Below are positions 21,961-36,045 of a stretch of 64,000 nt of DNA, in pieces (the stretch's first letter is position 1; the number at the start of each line of letters is the position of its first letter). Both the position numbers and the translations under genes were made by a program. This stretch comes from Siphonodentalium dalli (Eukaryota; Mollusca; Scaphopoda; Gadilida; Siphonodentaliidae): assembly GCA_032622095.1 (NCBI GenBank), contig CP136066.1:110817319-110881318 (forward strand), in the 5' to 3' direction. The notes below the pieces were generated by a model. The model was not told the DNA's origin. It made no database searches and worked only from the letters and a program-made list of their open reading frames with translations.

Positions 21961-22441
21961 ACTGAGTCAGTGTCTCCATAAAGATTACATGCATTTGGTG
22001 AAGTTGGCGACACTGTTTGTGTCCATTTTGCCAGCCCACTTCCCCTTGCTCCCACATTTTTGACCTGAGAACTACCATTTTCGGGACTCTTTATACCACG
22101 GCATGAGATTCCTCGCGTATAACGGAGAAGCTTATACATGTATAATTAAGTGTGTATGACAATCGCTGAGAACAAACTGTTCTAGCAATACCCGTCCCCG
22201 ATACACAATTCGTAGCAAGGATAACACGGACACTAGCAATTATTGTTAGTGGCCTCGTGTTATGGTCACCGGCAAAGATGTACACGCCATTATCACAAAT
22301 AATCGTTTATTGTTGTCAGCCAACCACGACCGAGCACGAGCTAGTCGGCAGCAGGCAAAAATGCCAGCTTCCTAAACGACAATCGGGCATGGCATTTTTG
22401 CAGTTTGCAGTGCAATTTTGCCAGCGTATGAACGTACCCTT

Positions 22442-22655
22442 AATGGTTGGAGATCACAACAACTATCAACAAACCAGAGTGCTTTGAACACCCACACCAT
22501 ATATAGGGCAGGGCAAAATATGGGACAAACCTGATACCCATTCCCATTGGTTGGAGATCACAACAACTATCAACAAACCAGAGTACTTTCAACACCCACA
22601 ACACATATATGGAAGGGCAAAATATGGGACAAATCCATTCATACACTCCTATCCA
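22442..22655 (+). repeat. ~106-bp tandem duplication
   Basis: TGGTTGGAGATCACAACAAC...GGGCAAAATATGGGACAAA occurs twice in a row with few differences, directly after the Harbinger right end. Confidence 0.9.
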
Positions 22656-22659
22656 TTAC

Positions 22660-23445
22660 AAACTAGCTACCTGGTTTGGCAAGGTCAAAAATTGGAACAC
22701 TCCACAGTGTGACACACGTACCTACTCAGTTGTTCAAACAAAGTTATTTGAATTCTCTTCCATCCATTCAAAAATAGAAAATAGTTTTGTTGTCACGTTG
22801 AATACATTGCAACTATATTTTCATGTAAGATGAGCGTGACATTGGTTTTTCCCGTCATATAAATTCGGTTTATACTAAATTTCACCCACAAATGTGATGC
22901 CGTTCAGTACCATGCACAGTTGAAGGAGTTTGTGTCAACTTGGCTTAGCATTGACCAGGTATGGATGATACCTGTAACATTAATGTCTCTTGTGATTGTA
23001 ATACGTTTGTTTTATGTTCATATGAGGGTGTCGCCCTCCCCATTTTGGTAGGCACTGCATGTTAGCCTTTGTTAGGCGGATTGCGGGATTCGATTATACA
23101 CCGCTATTAGCCGGTATTCAGGATTAATCCCCTGGCTGAAATGGTATCCGGGATTCAAACAAAATGCTGGTACGCGACTTTTATGACGACACTTTGTGTT
23201 ACTTGATGATGTTTAGAATGGGCCTTTTTAGTCCTGTTTCTGTATACATCGTCCAGTTAACCAGGCGTTACAGTGGACACATGCATCCATGCATAGACCA
23301 ACTCCGTCGCATCTGGTACAGTTTGGCAAATTACTATTGAGCAAGTATGCTTCTGTCGCCTAAAAGCAGTATCTAGATAATAAAGAGCGCTCTGCGTAAA
23401 GAGATTTTCTATACTCGTTTCCGACGTAAAAGCTGATGGATGAGT
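22660..23445. other. Upstream region of P450-B
   Basis: Includes 'ATGAGGGTGTCGCCCTCCCC' near 23022, related to a string near 5460. No clear TATA box or core promoter could be assigned. Confidence 0.4.
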
Positions 23446-23461
23446 ACAGTGATGCTCTAAA

Positions 23462-23533
23462 TAATCGACTCCTTAATCACAGCAGAATTATGCTGTGGTT
23501 AAGGAGTCGATTATTTAGAGTATTACTGTATGT
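23462..23533. repeat. Hairpin just upstream of P450-B start
   Basis: CTCTAAATAATCGACTCCTT then AATCACAGCA, with loop GAATTA, returns as TGCTGTGGTT then AAGGAGTCGATTATTTAGAG. The stem is about 30 bp with one mismatch, centred near 23490, some 160 bp before the chosen ATG. If transcribed, it would form a strong hairpin in the 5' leader. Confidence 0.85.
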
Positions 23534-23648
23534 ATTTTCACGATGCGTGCGCCATACAAATGAATGTTATTGCAACTACGTTTATAGTTTTATTTTGCCT
23601 GGTAAGCTGAAAAATACTACAAATCTATTACAGGAATTTGCACACAGA

Positions 23649-24009
23649 ATGTCTCTACTGCCAGAATTCGTCGACACAACGTCGATTCTAATATTGTGTG
23701 TCACTCTCATTGTGATTAAATCCTTGGTGGACCAATGGCAACGCAGAAAACTTCCACCTGGACCTTGGCCAATACCTTTTCTTGGGAACATATGGTATAT
23801 GTTCAAATGGAAGCATGTCACATTCAAACGGGATTTTGTTGTACAATACGGCCCCATTTACACGATGTACTTCGGTGACACGCCTGTTATAGGACTCGCA
23901 TCTTCAGATCTTATTCAAGAAGCATTTATTAAGAATGGATCAAAGTTCATAGATAGACCTAATGATATGTGGCTGGCAAAATTATCAAGGAAAAGCGATA
24001 ATGATGTAG
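23649..24009 (+). CDS. P450-B exon 1: anchor, proline hinge, A-B helices
   Basis: Starts ATG TCT CTA; encodes residues 1-120 plus one base. The donor is GTGAGT at 24010. Contains the hydrophobic anchor, KLPPGPWPIPFLGN, and the B-helix region VQYGPIYTMYFGDTPVIGL. Confidence 0.88.
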
Positions 24010-26913
24010 GTGAGTATTGAGTAACTACATGCATGATTCTGTGCCGTATGTATAAAGGGACTTAAGGCCTTTGCAGTGGGCCCATGTGAAACTACAATTA
24101 CCGTCTGTAAAACAACTATCATCTTCTCCAATAACGAGATTTCACATCTCAAAGTAAACATTACCTATCAAATACAAATTAGTCCAATAAAATATATGTC
24201 CAATAAAAATCTAAAGTCGTAATCGTTGGAAAATGTCAAAGCATTGAAAACTATTCTGATAAAAGAAAAGTTTAGACTTAAATATTTTCATTACGTGCGT
24301 GATCAGCGATGTTTATTGCAAAATCGCTGTTATAGTAATATTTACATAACAAAGGTTTTAACATGGGGAAATATCGTTATTGGATAATTATTTATATAAT
24401 AAAACAAAGTCGATCTATTTCCCCAAATTATCGATTTGCAAACATTTATAATTTCTCGAATCTACCTACTGCGAATGCCTTCCGTCCCTTTAAATCCGGC
24501 ATTCAGCGCAGGACCACCAGCGTGTCTCCATCTTCTTAACCTTCTAAACATGGTATTTCAGAGCGGGGTTGTCAACGTCTTCGGAGCAATGGTTAAAACA
24601 TTGAACCTATCCTCACTCAGATAAATATGTTTATCGTTTGGTTTAATTAGTTTGAAATAGATAGATATTGAAATTTAACGATACAACCTGGTAGTTTGTT
24701 TTTTTTTGTCAATTTCAGATAACCTGATAACTAGGATACCCACTCCTGCTGCAATATCCCTCAATCCATCACATCTGCACATGGTTATGATAACATAAAT
24801 ACATATGATACGCAACACAAATGGTGTACACGTATATTACCAGACAAGGTCCGCGCGTCCCGAATATCAGACTCGGTTCCATCACGGAAACCTTGCGTCC
24901 AATCTATATCGTAATATATAGTTATCACATGCTGAAGTCACTTCCCCATATATGGCCACGTGTAAGGACCATACGAGATAAGATATCCCACATTTTATTA
25001 GCAGTCCCTCATTAATAGTCACGGTGTCATCTATTCTACTCAATTAGAATCAAATATATAGTTTTCCACACCACTGGTATCAGGTGTATAAACATTCATA
25101 CTTCGTATGGACGTACAATATTTTCACGGTTGTCTTTAATAAAATGGGAAACATACATTTCCTCATAGTATCTAAGTGAGCGTTTCTTACCATTCACTCC
25201 GATGTAATTTACACCCCCGGGACTGTGATACCATGTTTACGGGGATAATTTGTCGTTGTTGATCAATTTCAGTTTTCACGGAAACAACGGAATACTCAAT
25301 GGATGCTTATCGTCCATATGCCCAAATAATATGAGCCATGCACACACATGCACGCATCTCTGTTGATATAGCGATGCGTTCACGTCGCTGTTGGTGAAAT
25401 CCGATTCGATGGTCACCGTACCATCAGATTCCAACAACAACAACAACAACATTTCTACAAAAGACGCTTAGTTATCAGAATCGATCAATTACCAAACAAT
25501 AATGCTAACCACTGTCAACTCTCGCATAGAATTATCCAAAACGTGTTATATATCAACATTTTGTTCAACGCAATGTGGTATCGCGAGTATATGTCGGTCG
25601 CATCGTCGAATATTTACTAGGCCGCCAAATATTCCAAGTGGTAAAAAATAACTGATTTCAAAATTCGATATCTGATAACTCTGAGCTTTAATGTGTGGTT
25701 CCTCGACTCAAATATTTTTACCCACGAATCCAAAGAAATGGTAATTTAGGAGCGTTAATTCGGATTATATATCTTTAAGATGAAGCACCTTTATATAAAT
25801 ATCAGTCCCTCCGACTAGTAATTCAATAGATTGGATGCCACGTACGTATTTGCATTTATAGTGAACTGAACATTGCTCACATTTTTTCTGAACTATAACT
25901 TAGAATTAGATGACACTTTTTGAAAATACAAAAAATATGTCTAAAAACTAAACTCAATCAAACTAATGTTAATATTCATTTTGAAAACCAGGAAGTGTTA
26001 TTTTGAAGGAAGTGTCCAACATTGCACTAATAGTATCGTATCCCGCAAATCAACAATACGCTCACTGGATACATTTAATTGTTCCGGTTTTCTGGTGAAT
26101 CGATAGTTTGATGGTTTAGCTTCAATTCCGGAAGATTAAAATTTCTGAACACTTTTTCATGTCCATCAATTCATCAATGTTGAAATTATCACATATGCAC
26201 CATGAAAATAGATGAATGTGGGCAAGATGACATGCGGGTGGGGGTGGCTCAGTTGGCAAAGCGAATGGCACATTATGTCAACTATCCAGTTGGTTCTAAT
26301 CCCGATGAGTGCGGATTTGTGATTCACGCAAAGCCTGCGGGCAGATTACTTGTTTCCTATATGTGGAAATTTTCCAGTTTTCCTCGGTGGTTGGACTGAA
26401 AATCCATCGTTTAAAACACTCTTAACCCTTTACCCAACAGAAGGGCCCAGTGCCAATGCATTCTCTTATATATGCGAGTCGACCATAGGTCGCCTCGCAT
26501 ATATAAGAGAATGCATTGGCTTAACACATTAAAATTTATAAAATTGTTAAAGAATGTAAGAAAAAATGGTAAAAAGTGTTAAAAAAAGATTTTTTTTAGG
26601 CCAATGCATTCTCTTATATATGCGAGGCGACCTATGGTCGACTCGCATATATAAGAGAATGCATTGGCACAGGGCTAACTGTAACTATCACAATGTGGTC
26701 AATGAGCCGGTTCCAATGATATCCATATTTGTATGGTTTTATTGAGACAGACCCAAGAAATTTTAGGCTGTTGAAGCTTTATTTGGCCGGTTTTGGCCGG
26801 TTTGTTGGGTAAAGGGTTAAGTCAAAGTTGTGTAACTCCAGGTGTTTCTTCTGTGTAACTATAGGGACACTAATGCAAATCTGTCTTCAATGATATAGTT
26901 TCATATGCATTGT

Positions 26914-26945
<32 letters not shown>

Positions 26946-29900
26946 TTGTTTTAAACATATTGGTTATGTTATCTGTTGAGAGTGACGTAAAAGCCCAAAC
27001 TAAAACTTGCAGGTCATACTTTCCAGGTGTTAGCACTGCGAACGGGGAATTGTGGTCCAAAGAGCGCCGAATGGTTCTGCATTCCATGAAAGATATGGGA
27101 GCTGTGAGATCTAAGTTAGAGGAATCTGTTAACAATGAGCTACAATATCTTGTCCGCGAGTTGGAGTCAACAAACGGAGCACCATTCGACCCGAGTACAG
27201 TTCTTCAAAATGCTGTCACCAATATTATCTCCACCATTATTTTCGGGTCGAGGTAGGTCTCCAAAAGTGACATATTGCATGACCAAGCTATGGGGTGTCA
27301 CTGTTTGTCCCACAGTGAGTGTCTCGTCCACTCTCCATGCAGTGCCCATACCTGATGTCCCGCGAGAGGGGTGCCTGCTAGTCCCAAAGTTAATTTTCGA
27401 CCACTCGCCCCCTGACTATCATACTACCACCCCTTTTTCCAATATGTATTCAGTTTTATTTTCATATTTTACTAAATTTTCACGCTTTCCGAGTTTGAAA
27501 ATACATATAAATATATAATATTATTACGAGGCGGTATAGCTATAGATAGATCATTCTCACGTGTGAAAGGTAAATGAATTCCAGATCCAATTCGGGATGC
27601 ATATACAATGGAAACTCAGATCTAACAATTTTGTCCTGTATCGCATTCGTCTGTATGCTTGTCCAGCAGATCTTAGTATGCCTTCTTATTTGATAAGTCG
27701 TATGTAGGATCTGTTCGTATGTATGCTTGTCCAGCAGATCTTAGTTTAGTACCTTCTTATTTGACAACTCGTATGTAGGCTCTGTTCGTCTGTATGCTTG
27801 TCCAGCAGATCTTATTACCTTCTTATTTGAGAAGTCGTATGTAGGATCTGTTCGTCTGTATGCTTGTCCATCAGATATTAGTACCTTCTTATTTGATATC
27901 TCGTATGTAGGCTGTGTATACTTTTCAAAGGATACTTCAAATAATTATGTCTTCAATTCCAAACTCTTCTCGAATGTGTTATAAATATGGTCATGATACT
28001 CATACTCACATATTTGCAAATATAATTATATTTTCACAACACTATGGGAGGGTATTCTAGTTAAATACGCTTAAATAATTAACAGTTTTGTATAGCGTAA
28101 ATTCCACCGAAGTGCCCTAAAACGCCAGACAGGTTGAACATAAAATACAATTGCAGACATAAGATATACGAAAAACAATAAAATATCAACACTATATGCA
28201 TCTTATAAAATAGAGTACACATATTTAGAATAACAGAACATTATTTCATAAGTGACAATTAATTTAGTAGTGATAACAGGCTTTGCTAAAAATAATAATA
28301 ACAGCGAAATGGTGAAAAATGGAGGACGGAAAACAATAAATTACTAATATAAATTGCATTAAAAGGTTGAAATTATATTAAACAAAATAATAAGTAATAC
28401 TAAGATTTTGAAGCCGCTAAAATGGAAGTTTAAAGTATTCAATTCTGATCAGCATGGTGGTAAAATGTCCCAATTAGTTGTGAAAAAAAGAATAATGCCA
28501 AATATTAACCAGCTAGGGGTAATTAAATTAGTATTATTGTTTTTATTTGGGGGGGGAGGGGTATTTAGCATTCTGTTATAGCATTCTGTCTTGATGTGTC
28601 TTTTTTCTAAGGTTCGACTACGAAGATCCAGTTCTACGAGACCTTCTGTTTGTGGTTAGCTACCCTTCACGAGCGAAAATAAACACAGGGAATCTAAGTC
28701 CTCTCAATTTCTTTCCCATTCTTCGTATTGGTTTCTACTTGCTGCGAAAGGTGAGATATGTTTTATAACGAATATATATCATTACAATATAAATAATTAA
28801 ACAAAAAAGGTGTATTACAAACGATATATGGCCGAAGAAACCGCAAGAGCGGAAATCATGCAGCTATTCCTTTCTATAAGTAAGTCTATATATTCGGTAA
28901 GACGCTTTATACAATTGCAGTAAATTAATCTTGAATAAACCCAAACAATTAATGCCTTACTCAAACATGAGCGCACAGAGTAACGGTGTTTTATAGCGAT
29001 AATAATGTTACCGGCAGAGTTTGTTTTCTCAAATTACTTGAAATTAGGTTGTTTGTTGTTGTTGTTTGATTTACCAACTAGTAATTCGTGCGGGGCATTT
29101 GTTGTTTTTAGACAGTAGCATATTTTTCTACATTTGGTCTGAAATGTACGGTGGCTGATTTGCGACATGCACACAACATATATTATCTCGAGATCTCGAC
29201 ATAATTATCTCGAGATAATAACTCGAGATCTCGACATATTATCTCGAGATCTCGAGATAATAACTCGAGATCTCGACTTAATTATAACGAGATCTCGAGA
29301 TCTCGACATATTATCTCGAGATCTCGACTTAATTATCTCGAGATCTCGACATATTATCTCGAGATCTCGACTTAATTATCTCGAGATCTCGAGATAATTA
29401 TGTCGAGATCTCGAGATAATATATGTTGTGTGCATGTCGCAAATCAGCCACCGTAGAAATGGCCATCAGTTGAACATTTTCCAACCTTATATGGGGGTGT
29501 CAGGATGGGTAGGTACAAATGTTATTTCGCAATCATGGGATTTTGGTTTGGTTCAAGGGGGTATTCAGTTAGAAATGTCAAGGTGGACACACCAGCAACT
29601 GAGATCCTTTAGTCACGTCACTGCATGATATACAATAACAACTAACAATGGTTAGTACGTATATGTGTATACTGTAGAAACATGACGTGTCCTTAAGTTA
29701 ATACCTTCCAGAGTTGGTTTGTTTCCAACTGATGTCCATTTCAGTCTATACATAGCTAATAAATATGAGTTTTAATGTGCCAATTATGTGAAAACAATGA
29801 TGCAAAACATCATATTATTGTATAGTTGTTCATGTGGAGGAGTGGGATAACCGAATGTCATGATTTCCGCAGTTGCGAACTATCTCCCGGTCCAAGATAT

Positions 29901-32900
29901 TGACAATATTTGACATAGGTGTGGATTTTGTGGGAGGAGCGCTCCTCTATAATATATCCAAAATCCACTTTGGGCAAAATTGTTTATATAGCGCTTTGAA
30001 ACTATCCAGTCATCGGTCGCGCAACTTCGAATTTTCAACCGGATGGTAAGTCATTATACGATATGTTGTGGCACAGGAATTACGCAAGTTATACGGGGTG
30101 CGAATAGAGTGACACGGACAGCAAATAACAAAATCGCGGCCATGAAATGGCTGTCAAAATGGCCGTAACACAAAACAATGCCACGAGGAAAGCAACATAT
30201 TGGATGACCACATGCACAGAGCATTAAAACAGGCACATCGGAAGAATTTATGGCACACTGCAACACAAGTCAAACCCAATGAGCTACGTCTTTAAAGTTC
30301 GGGTTTTCTGCTTAGAATACACCCAGCAGTCGTAGTTTCATTCGGCATGATGATTAATTATGCACTGTAACGTAGAAAGTAGAAGTGCATACCCTTGCGG
30401 TATAAATACTAGTTATAGTTCCGGAATTGTCAACACTCTCCGTGATAATAAGCCATACACGTATGTCGCAATGCTTATTACATGTATACTGTAAAGAAGC
30501 AATCATTTCTTCAATAGATTAGCACCCTATCTCACGTACCAGATCAAAGAGACGTACAACGACATTTTATTTCAGACTAATTTTCATGCTGCTGCCAAAC
30601 CGGTTTCTTAGTAGACAATGTTGTTCAAATTACCCCAGTCGACACTTTGCAACTGGAATACACAATGCACAATATTAGTTTTTAGTATCTTGTTGTTTGA
30701 AAATATCTGAACAATACCACCCACATACTTGTGGAAATAGCAGGTGATCAGATTCAAGACATTGATCTACATTGTAATAAGTGCTATTTCTAATCCAGTT
30801 CTCCAAAAACGTTGAAACGCTAGGCGATCAACGATACCGATTCAACGAATTCGTCTCCGGTATAGTCAGAGAACACGAAGAAAGCTACGACCCGGGACAC
30901 ATGAGGGACTTCATTGATATCTACATACAATCTAAACGTGATGATAAACAGGATACGGGCTTTACCGGTCAGTATCCTATGGTAGTTGGTAGATCATACT
31001 ACTGTGGCTATGCCTATATATTTAGAGAGAGATGATATTTCCCCAATTCTGAACTTGATAAATTTTTTGAAGCTCTCGTTTGGGAACTTTATGATATGGG
31101 AAAAATAACACAGGTAATACATCTCTTAGTTAGTACCTATCTCTTAATATTGTAGATTGTACATTCGCAAGTCATAGCTCGAAATTCCATGATATATATG
31201 CAGGCGAATTGCGTGAGCCGATGTCGATTAAGACTCGATTTGCGTCGATTACGCCCATAACCAAAGTTTTTGACAATACCCCCACCCCCCCCCCCAACCG
31301 GGCCACAGGACAACAATTTCAACGAAGCATAATTATTAAGAAAACTTACAATTATTTATTTTATCGGATGATCGTTCGAAATAAGCCCGTTGTTATTTTT
31401 TTTATTCCACATTAGCCATGTTTAGCCACACATACGTGCATGTAACTTGTAACGTGTGTTACTATGATATTTCTATAGATATGCACTTGGTGGGACAAGT
31501 CACGAAATTTTACATTCACACGACACGATATCCACCTATATAACGAGTAGGCATACGTCTATATTAACTATTACAGTCTGTGTTGATGGCAAGCTGCAAC
31601 CACTGATAAACGGCTCCAATAAAAATAAGCTCTCCACATGCACTGCCTGCATCGAATTGGTCGCTTATTCGGTTATTAGAAGATTGGATTATTCCTCATT
31701 GATATACAAGTTCCGTATGCTACACATTGTGCTCACAATTTTTAGACATTGTTTTGACCGTTTACGTGTGTGCGAGATGGTCACGGTTGTCAGGTGATTT
31801 TCATTGGTAGGGTATATAACACACATTACTATGGGGCGCCGTTCCTCTATTTATCCCCTATTTGCATATATCTCCTCGTGGCTAAGAGATATCTCCTCGT
31901 GAAATAGAGATATCTCCTAGTGATTTAGAGATATCTCCTCGCGAATTAAGAGATATATGCTAGCAATTTAGAGATATCTCTTAATCTACATGTCCGAGGA
32001 GATATCTCTTCGTTCAAAGATATATCTCCATATGCCTAAGAGATATCTCCTCGTGAATTAAGAGATATCTCCAATTCATTAGTAGATATCTCTTAATTCA
32101 CGAGGAGATATCTCTTAGTGGCATGATTTAGAGATATCTCTTAATTCGCGAGGAGATATTTCTTAGTGATTTAGAGATATCTCTTAATTCGCGAGCAGAT
32201 AACTCTTAGTCATTTGGAGATATCTCTTAATACTGCTGAATTAAGAGATATCTCCTCGATCACTAAGATATATCTCCAATTCGGCCGTTTTCACTGGATC
32301 TGGCTTAAAATGAATGATCCCTCAATATACGTGCACAAATTATTTATCTATATATATATAAAAGAGTAGGATCTGTCTGTCTTCGGATTTTTCTCAAAGA
32401 CCCCCTGACCGATTTAAACCAAATTTGGTGTTGTGACTCGGGGTACCATGGCAAAGGTAATAAGGGCGTTAGTTTTTCAAAATTATGATTCGAAATTTTT
32501 TTATTAAATAATTAACAAAAAACAAACAAACTTGAATACGCTCACTTTGGCCCTATTTCAGCACCAGATGTACGCTCTTTATGCAGATGGGGTTTCAATG
32601 TGGCCCGTGTCACCCAACAGAATAATGGGTAAAAGTCCACTGCGGGCTTATATCAGAACCAAATAAGTCCAATATGAACCAATGTCAATATTTAGGTCCA
32701 ATATGAACCTACATGTATTTCCCCGAGGATATATTGAAGTAGCATAATAATATGATAAAAAATATTTTAAAGAGTAGGATATGTATGTTAGATATGTGCG
32801 CGACAGGCCCCTAATATACAGAGGTTCCTTTGTGCAGGGGCCGCAGGCCCCTCCGACGCCGAATAAAGGCTCCCGAAACATCTCTTTACTATATCCTCAT

Positions 32901-35900
32901 GAGTGCTTCTGAATACGGGGAGAGGATCATCAATAAGTTGCATAACTTGTACTCCAATCCCCTGTTGCCACATCACATGTAATTTAATCCAATATATTCA
33001 ATGGCACAATAAATATGTTACTACTACTATATATTACTACTAAGAGGGGCCTGTTTCAGATAGTATACATATTATTCAGAATCAGAATCAGAATTTAATT
33101 AAGCTCAAATCGTCGTACATGTTGACATAACAGAGATATATATAGATGTGGACATAATCATATTCATATTGATATTGCACATGCGTGCGTATATACTCAT
33201 TAAGGTTTATACAAATTATGTTAAACTTATCAATAGCGGAAAGTCGAGTGCGACTATGTGGGGGGGGGGGGGGGGGGGGGTAGATCTATGTGGGGGGGGG
33301 GGGGTAGATCAAAGGGTCGTCAGATGAGGATAGTATGTGGGGGGGGGGTGAATCAGCGCTATATTGGATATATACATAGGGAAGTTGATTGCCGAGAATC
33401 ATGTGTTTGGAGTGTCATATATAGAGTGGACAATTTCCTTAACACGTGAGCGTGTTTGTGTGTGCGTGGGGGTAGCACATACCTACAAGTACGAGTAGCA
33501 ATGGAAATAAATAAAGTTCCGAGTCATATATACTCGATACTGTATAAACATATATATAGATGGGATTGGAGTTGTGCCTCAGGGAGGTTCCATTTTCAGC
33601 TGGTTGAGCTGGACTTCGTATATAAATTTCGCCAGATTCGTTATCGTTCTTTTATTATTTGATGTGAAAAGGGCGTTCAGTTTGCAGATGTTTTTAAATA
33701 TTTTGTTCTTGGTTCACTCAATATGGGGCACTTAAGTATTACGTGGTATTCGTCACCAAGCTCCCTTTTGCATAACGTGCACTTTCTATCTGATCTGCTT
33801 TCGTTTGTCCATGATCCGGTTTCTATCGGGAGGCGGTGGTTTTCAGTTCTGAATTTGGCGAGCCGCAATACTACACTTTTGTTACTCAGTGAGAAGTGTG
33901 TCTCCTTTTTAAAATCTAGTTTAATGATATTATAAAATGTCCCCTTATATTCGATGATATTATGCTTCCTCGCCATTCTTGGAGGTAAGCATCCTTGATT
34001 CTGTTCTTGATTAATCGGTTGTACGTATTAATTTTCGGTACTGACTGGTAAATTCAGATATTCGATATTCCTAGTTCATTCAGAGTTTTTTGTACGTATT
34101 CGAGCCATGTATTTCTCTTTTGTGTTTCGTTTTGGGTTTTTAGCATTATGCGGTATAAGAGAAGGGGCATCCGTTGACATGTCATATTCATTATTTTTCC
34201 CCAGTATGAGATAAACCTGATTTTATTCATTATATTTATTGGTAGGATCCCTGTTTCCCCATAAATGAATGCAGTTGGCGTATTTTTCCGTAGATGAAGG
34301 CTGAATTTAAGGAACCATCGTTCGAGTTTTTCGAAGCATGTTGTGTTTTCAAATCCCCAAATTTCGGAGCCATATATCATCAAGGGGGCAATGGATTTTT
34401 GGTATATTTCAAGGATACAGTCAAATGAGAGGCTATATCTCCGAGCTTTATTCAGGAGAGCATACATTGCTTTCTTTGCGTCTTTACTTCGCATGTTTCT
34501 GTCCTTACTGAAAGTGCCATGTTTCGTGAACCAGCTATATATAGGTGCCCAAAATACCGGAAGTTATCAACAATTTCTATATCGTTGCGATTAATTTTAA
34601 AAGTGGTTGTTTTTTTCGCTTTTGTGACCTTTAGAAAAATAGGAAAACATGAAACGAAAGTTAAAATGAAAGTCACATTTTTATCGACAAAATGGATGGG
34701 TCTCAGAGATGGTGTCCAGTGCACTACAGGCCATCAGGGCCAAGGTTATCGGAGACGCCGAATCACAGTTACTGGAATAAAGTCCCAAAGACAAGGCTTT
34801 AATCGAATTTATAGATCGGTATCCTAATTATATTAGGATACCGATTTATAAATTCGATTAAAACCTTATTTTTGGGAAGTCATGTCCAGTAACTTTGGTT
34901 TTACTGGGCGTTATAAAAGTCGGTCTCAGAAATTAGCTTTTTATGGAAATGGTGTTCCTAATGAATTAAGAGATATCTGCTGGTGATTTAGAGATATCTG
35001 CTAGCTGAATATCTGACATATCTGCAATTTGCAAATCGCGTAGATTTGGAGATATCTCCTAGTGATTTAGAGATATCTCCTAATGAATTAATTAAGAGAT
35101 ATCTCCTAGTGATTTAGAGATATCTCCATATTAATATGGAGATATCTCCTTGGCAATTGGAGATATCTTCATAACAATTGGAGATATCTCTTAATGAATT
35201 GGAGATATCTCCAAATGAATTGGAGATATCTCCAAATAAATTGGAGATATCTCTAAATAGGGGATAAATAGATGAACGGCGCCCATACATTACAAGTATG
35301 TGTTGCCAAACCTGTCTATTTTAGCAAACATATAACAAAATAGGACGTCTTGTATGATTACACTTTATGGGAAAATTACCAGGCTGACATCATTCCATAA
35401 AACCAAAACTGGGAAGCGTTTATTTTACAGAGTCACAGATGATGATCATCATATTCGGACTTTATTTTGCCGGAACAGAAACAACTGCGCAGACGTTACG
35501 TTGGATCTTCCTCTACATGATTGGTTACCCGGATGTTCAAGAAAAATGCTTCAGGGAGATTGAGGAGGTTAGTTCAATGTCTACCAGGAATCGATCCGAC
35601 GCACTCATTGTATTGTTGAGGGGGGTGTCGCGACAGGTAGATCGAGGGGTATACTATAGTTGACTGTGGTTAGCATTACTTTTTAGCATTAATCGATTCT
35701 GATAACTGAAGTGGCATTTAAAAAACAATTGTTGTTGGAATCTGATGATATGGGGACCATCGAATCGGATTGAGTACCTTTACTAAATACTAATAGTCGA
35801 GTAGATTTATGAGAAAAACTGCCAATCCGGAACTAATGGCAACATTTTTTTCTGTGCAAGAATTAATACATACGTCCATCATAAAGAACATGTTAAAAAT

Positions 35901-36003
35901 TCACAAGAATCAATAAAAGGGGAATTGGTGAATTTTAATTCATAAATGCACTGGACATGAGTATAAGTTGATGCTTCAAATTGCCAAGTACTTTTAATAT
36001 TAC

Positions 36004-36045
<42 letters not shown>

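Larger units (their letters stand above)
18428..22439 (+). mobile_element. Two-unit Harbinger-like transposon
   Basis: Terminal sequence (GG)GTACGTTCATACGCTGGCAA opens two leading modules (18428-18638 and 18639-18830) and closes, inverted, at 20728 and at 22439. TTA lies beside every end (18425, 18636, 20729, 22440), as in the 3-bp TWA duplications of PIF/Harbinger elements. Two body units follow each other: 18831-20728 and 20732-22439. Both start GGCCAGTCAA and carry a transposase N-terminal trace, the same SINE, and similar 3' parts. The second unit lacks its own left end. Transposase is reduced to N-terminal fragments, so neither unit is autonomous. Confidence 0.7.
31830..35286. mobile_element. 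3.5 kb foldback element with GAGATATCTC arms
   Basis: Inverted ends ATGGGGCGCCGTTCCTCTAT / ATAGATGAACGGCGCCCAT are flanked by ACATTAC on both sides (31823-31829, 35287-35293). Each arm is an irregular array of the palindrome GAGATATCTC (left 31864-32285, right 34955-35265). The core holds a LINE remnant on the minus strand and G-rich tracts. It fills most of intron 4 of P450-B. Confidence 0.8.

Noticed and set aside
23436-23648. Upstream in-frame ATG extending P450-B by 71 residues
   Set aside because: It runs through a palindrome and would bury the membrane anchor; the ATG at 23649 fits the family.
26222-26310. tRNA gene
   Set aside because: A- and B-box-like motifs are present but no complete cloverleaf; a SINE tail follows.
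27011-27026. Alternative acceptor TTGCAG for P450-B exon 2
   Set aside because: It breaks the phase with exon 1.
28809-28880. Short frame VYYKRYMAEETARAE after an AG, looking like an exon between P450-B exons 3 and 4
   Set aside because: Exon 3 joins exon 4 in phase 0 and gives the normal P450 length; the AG has no pyrimidine tract.
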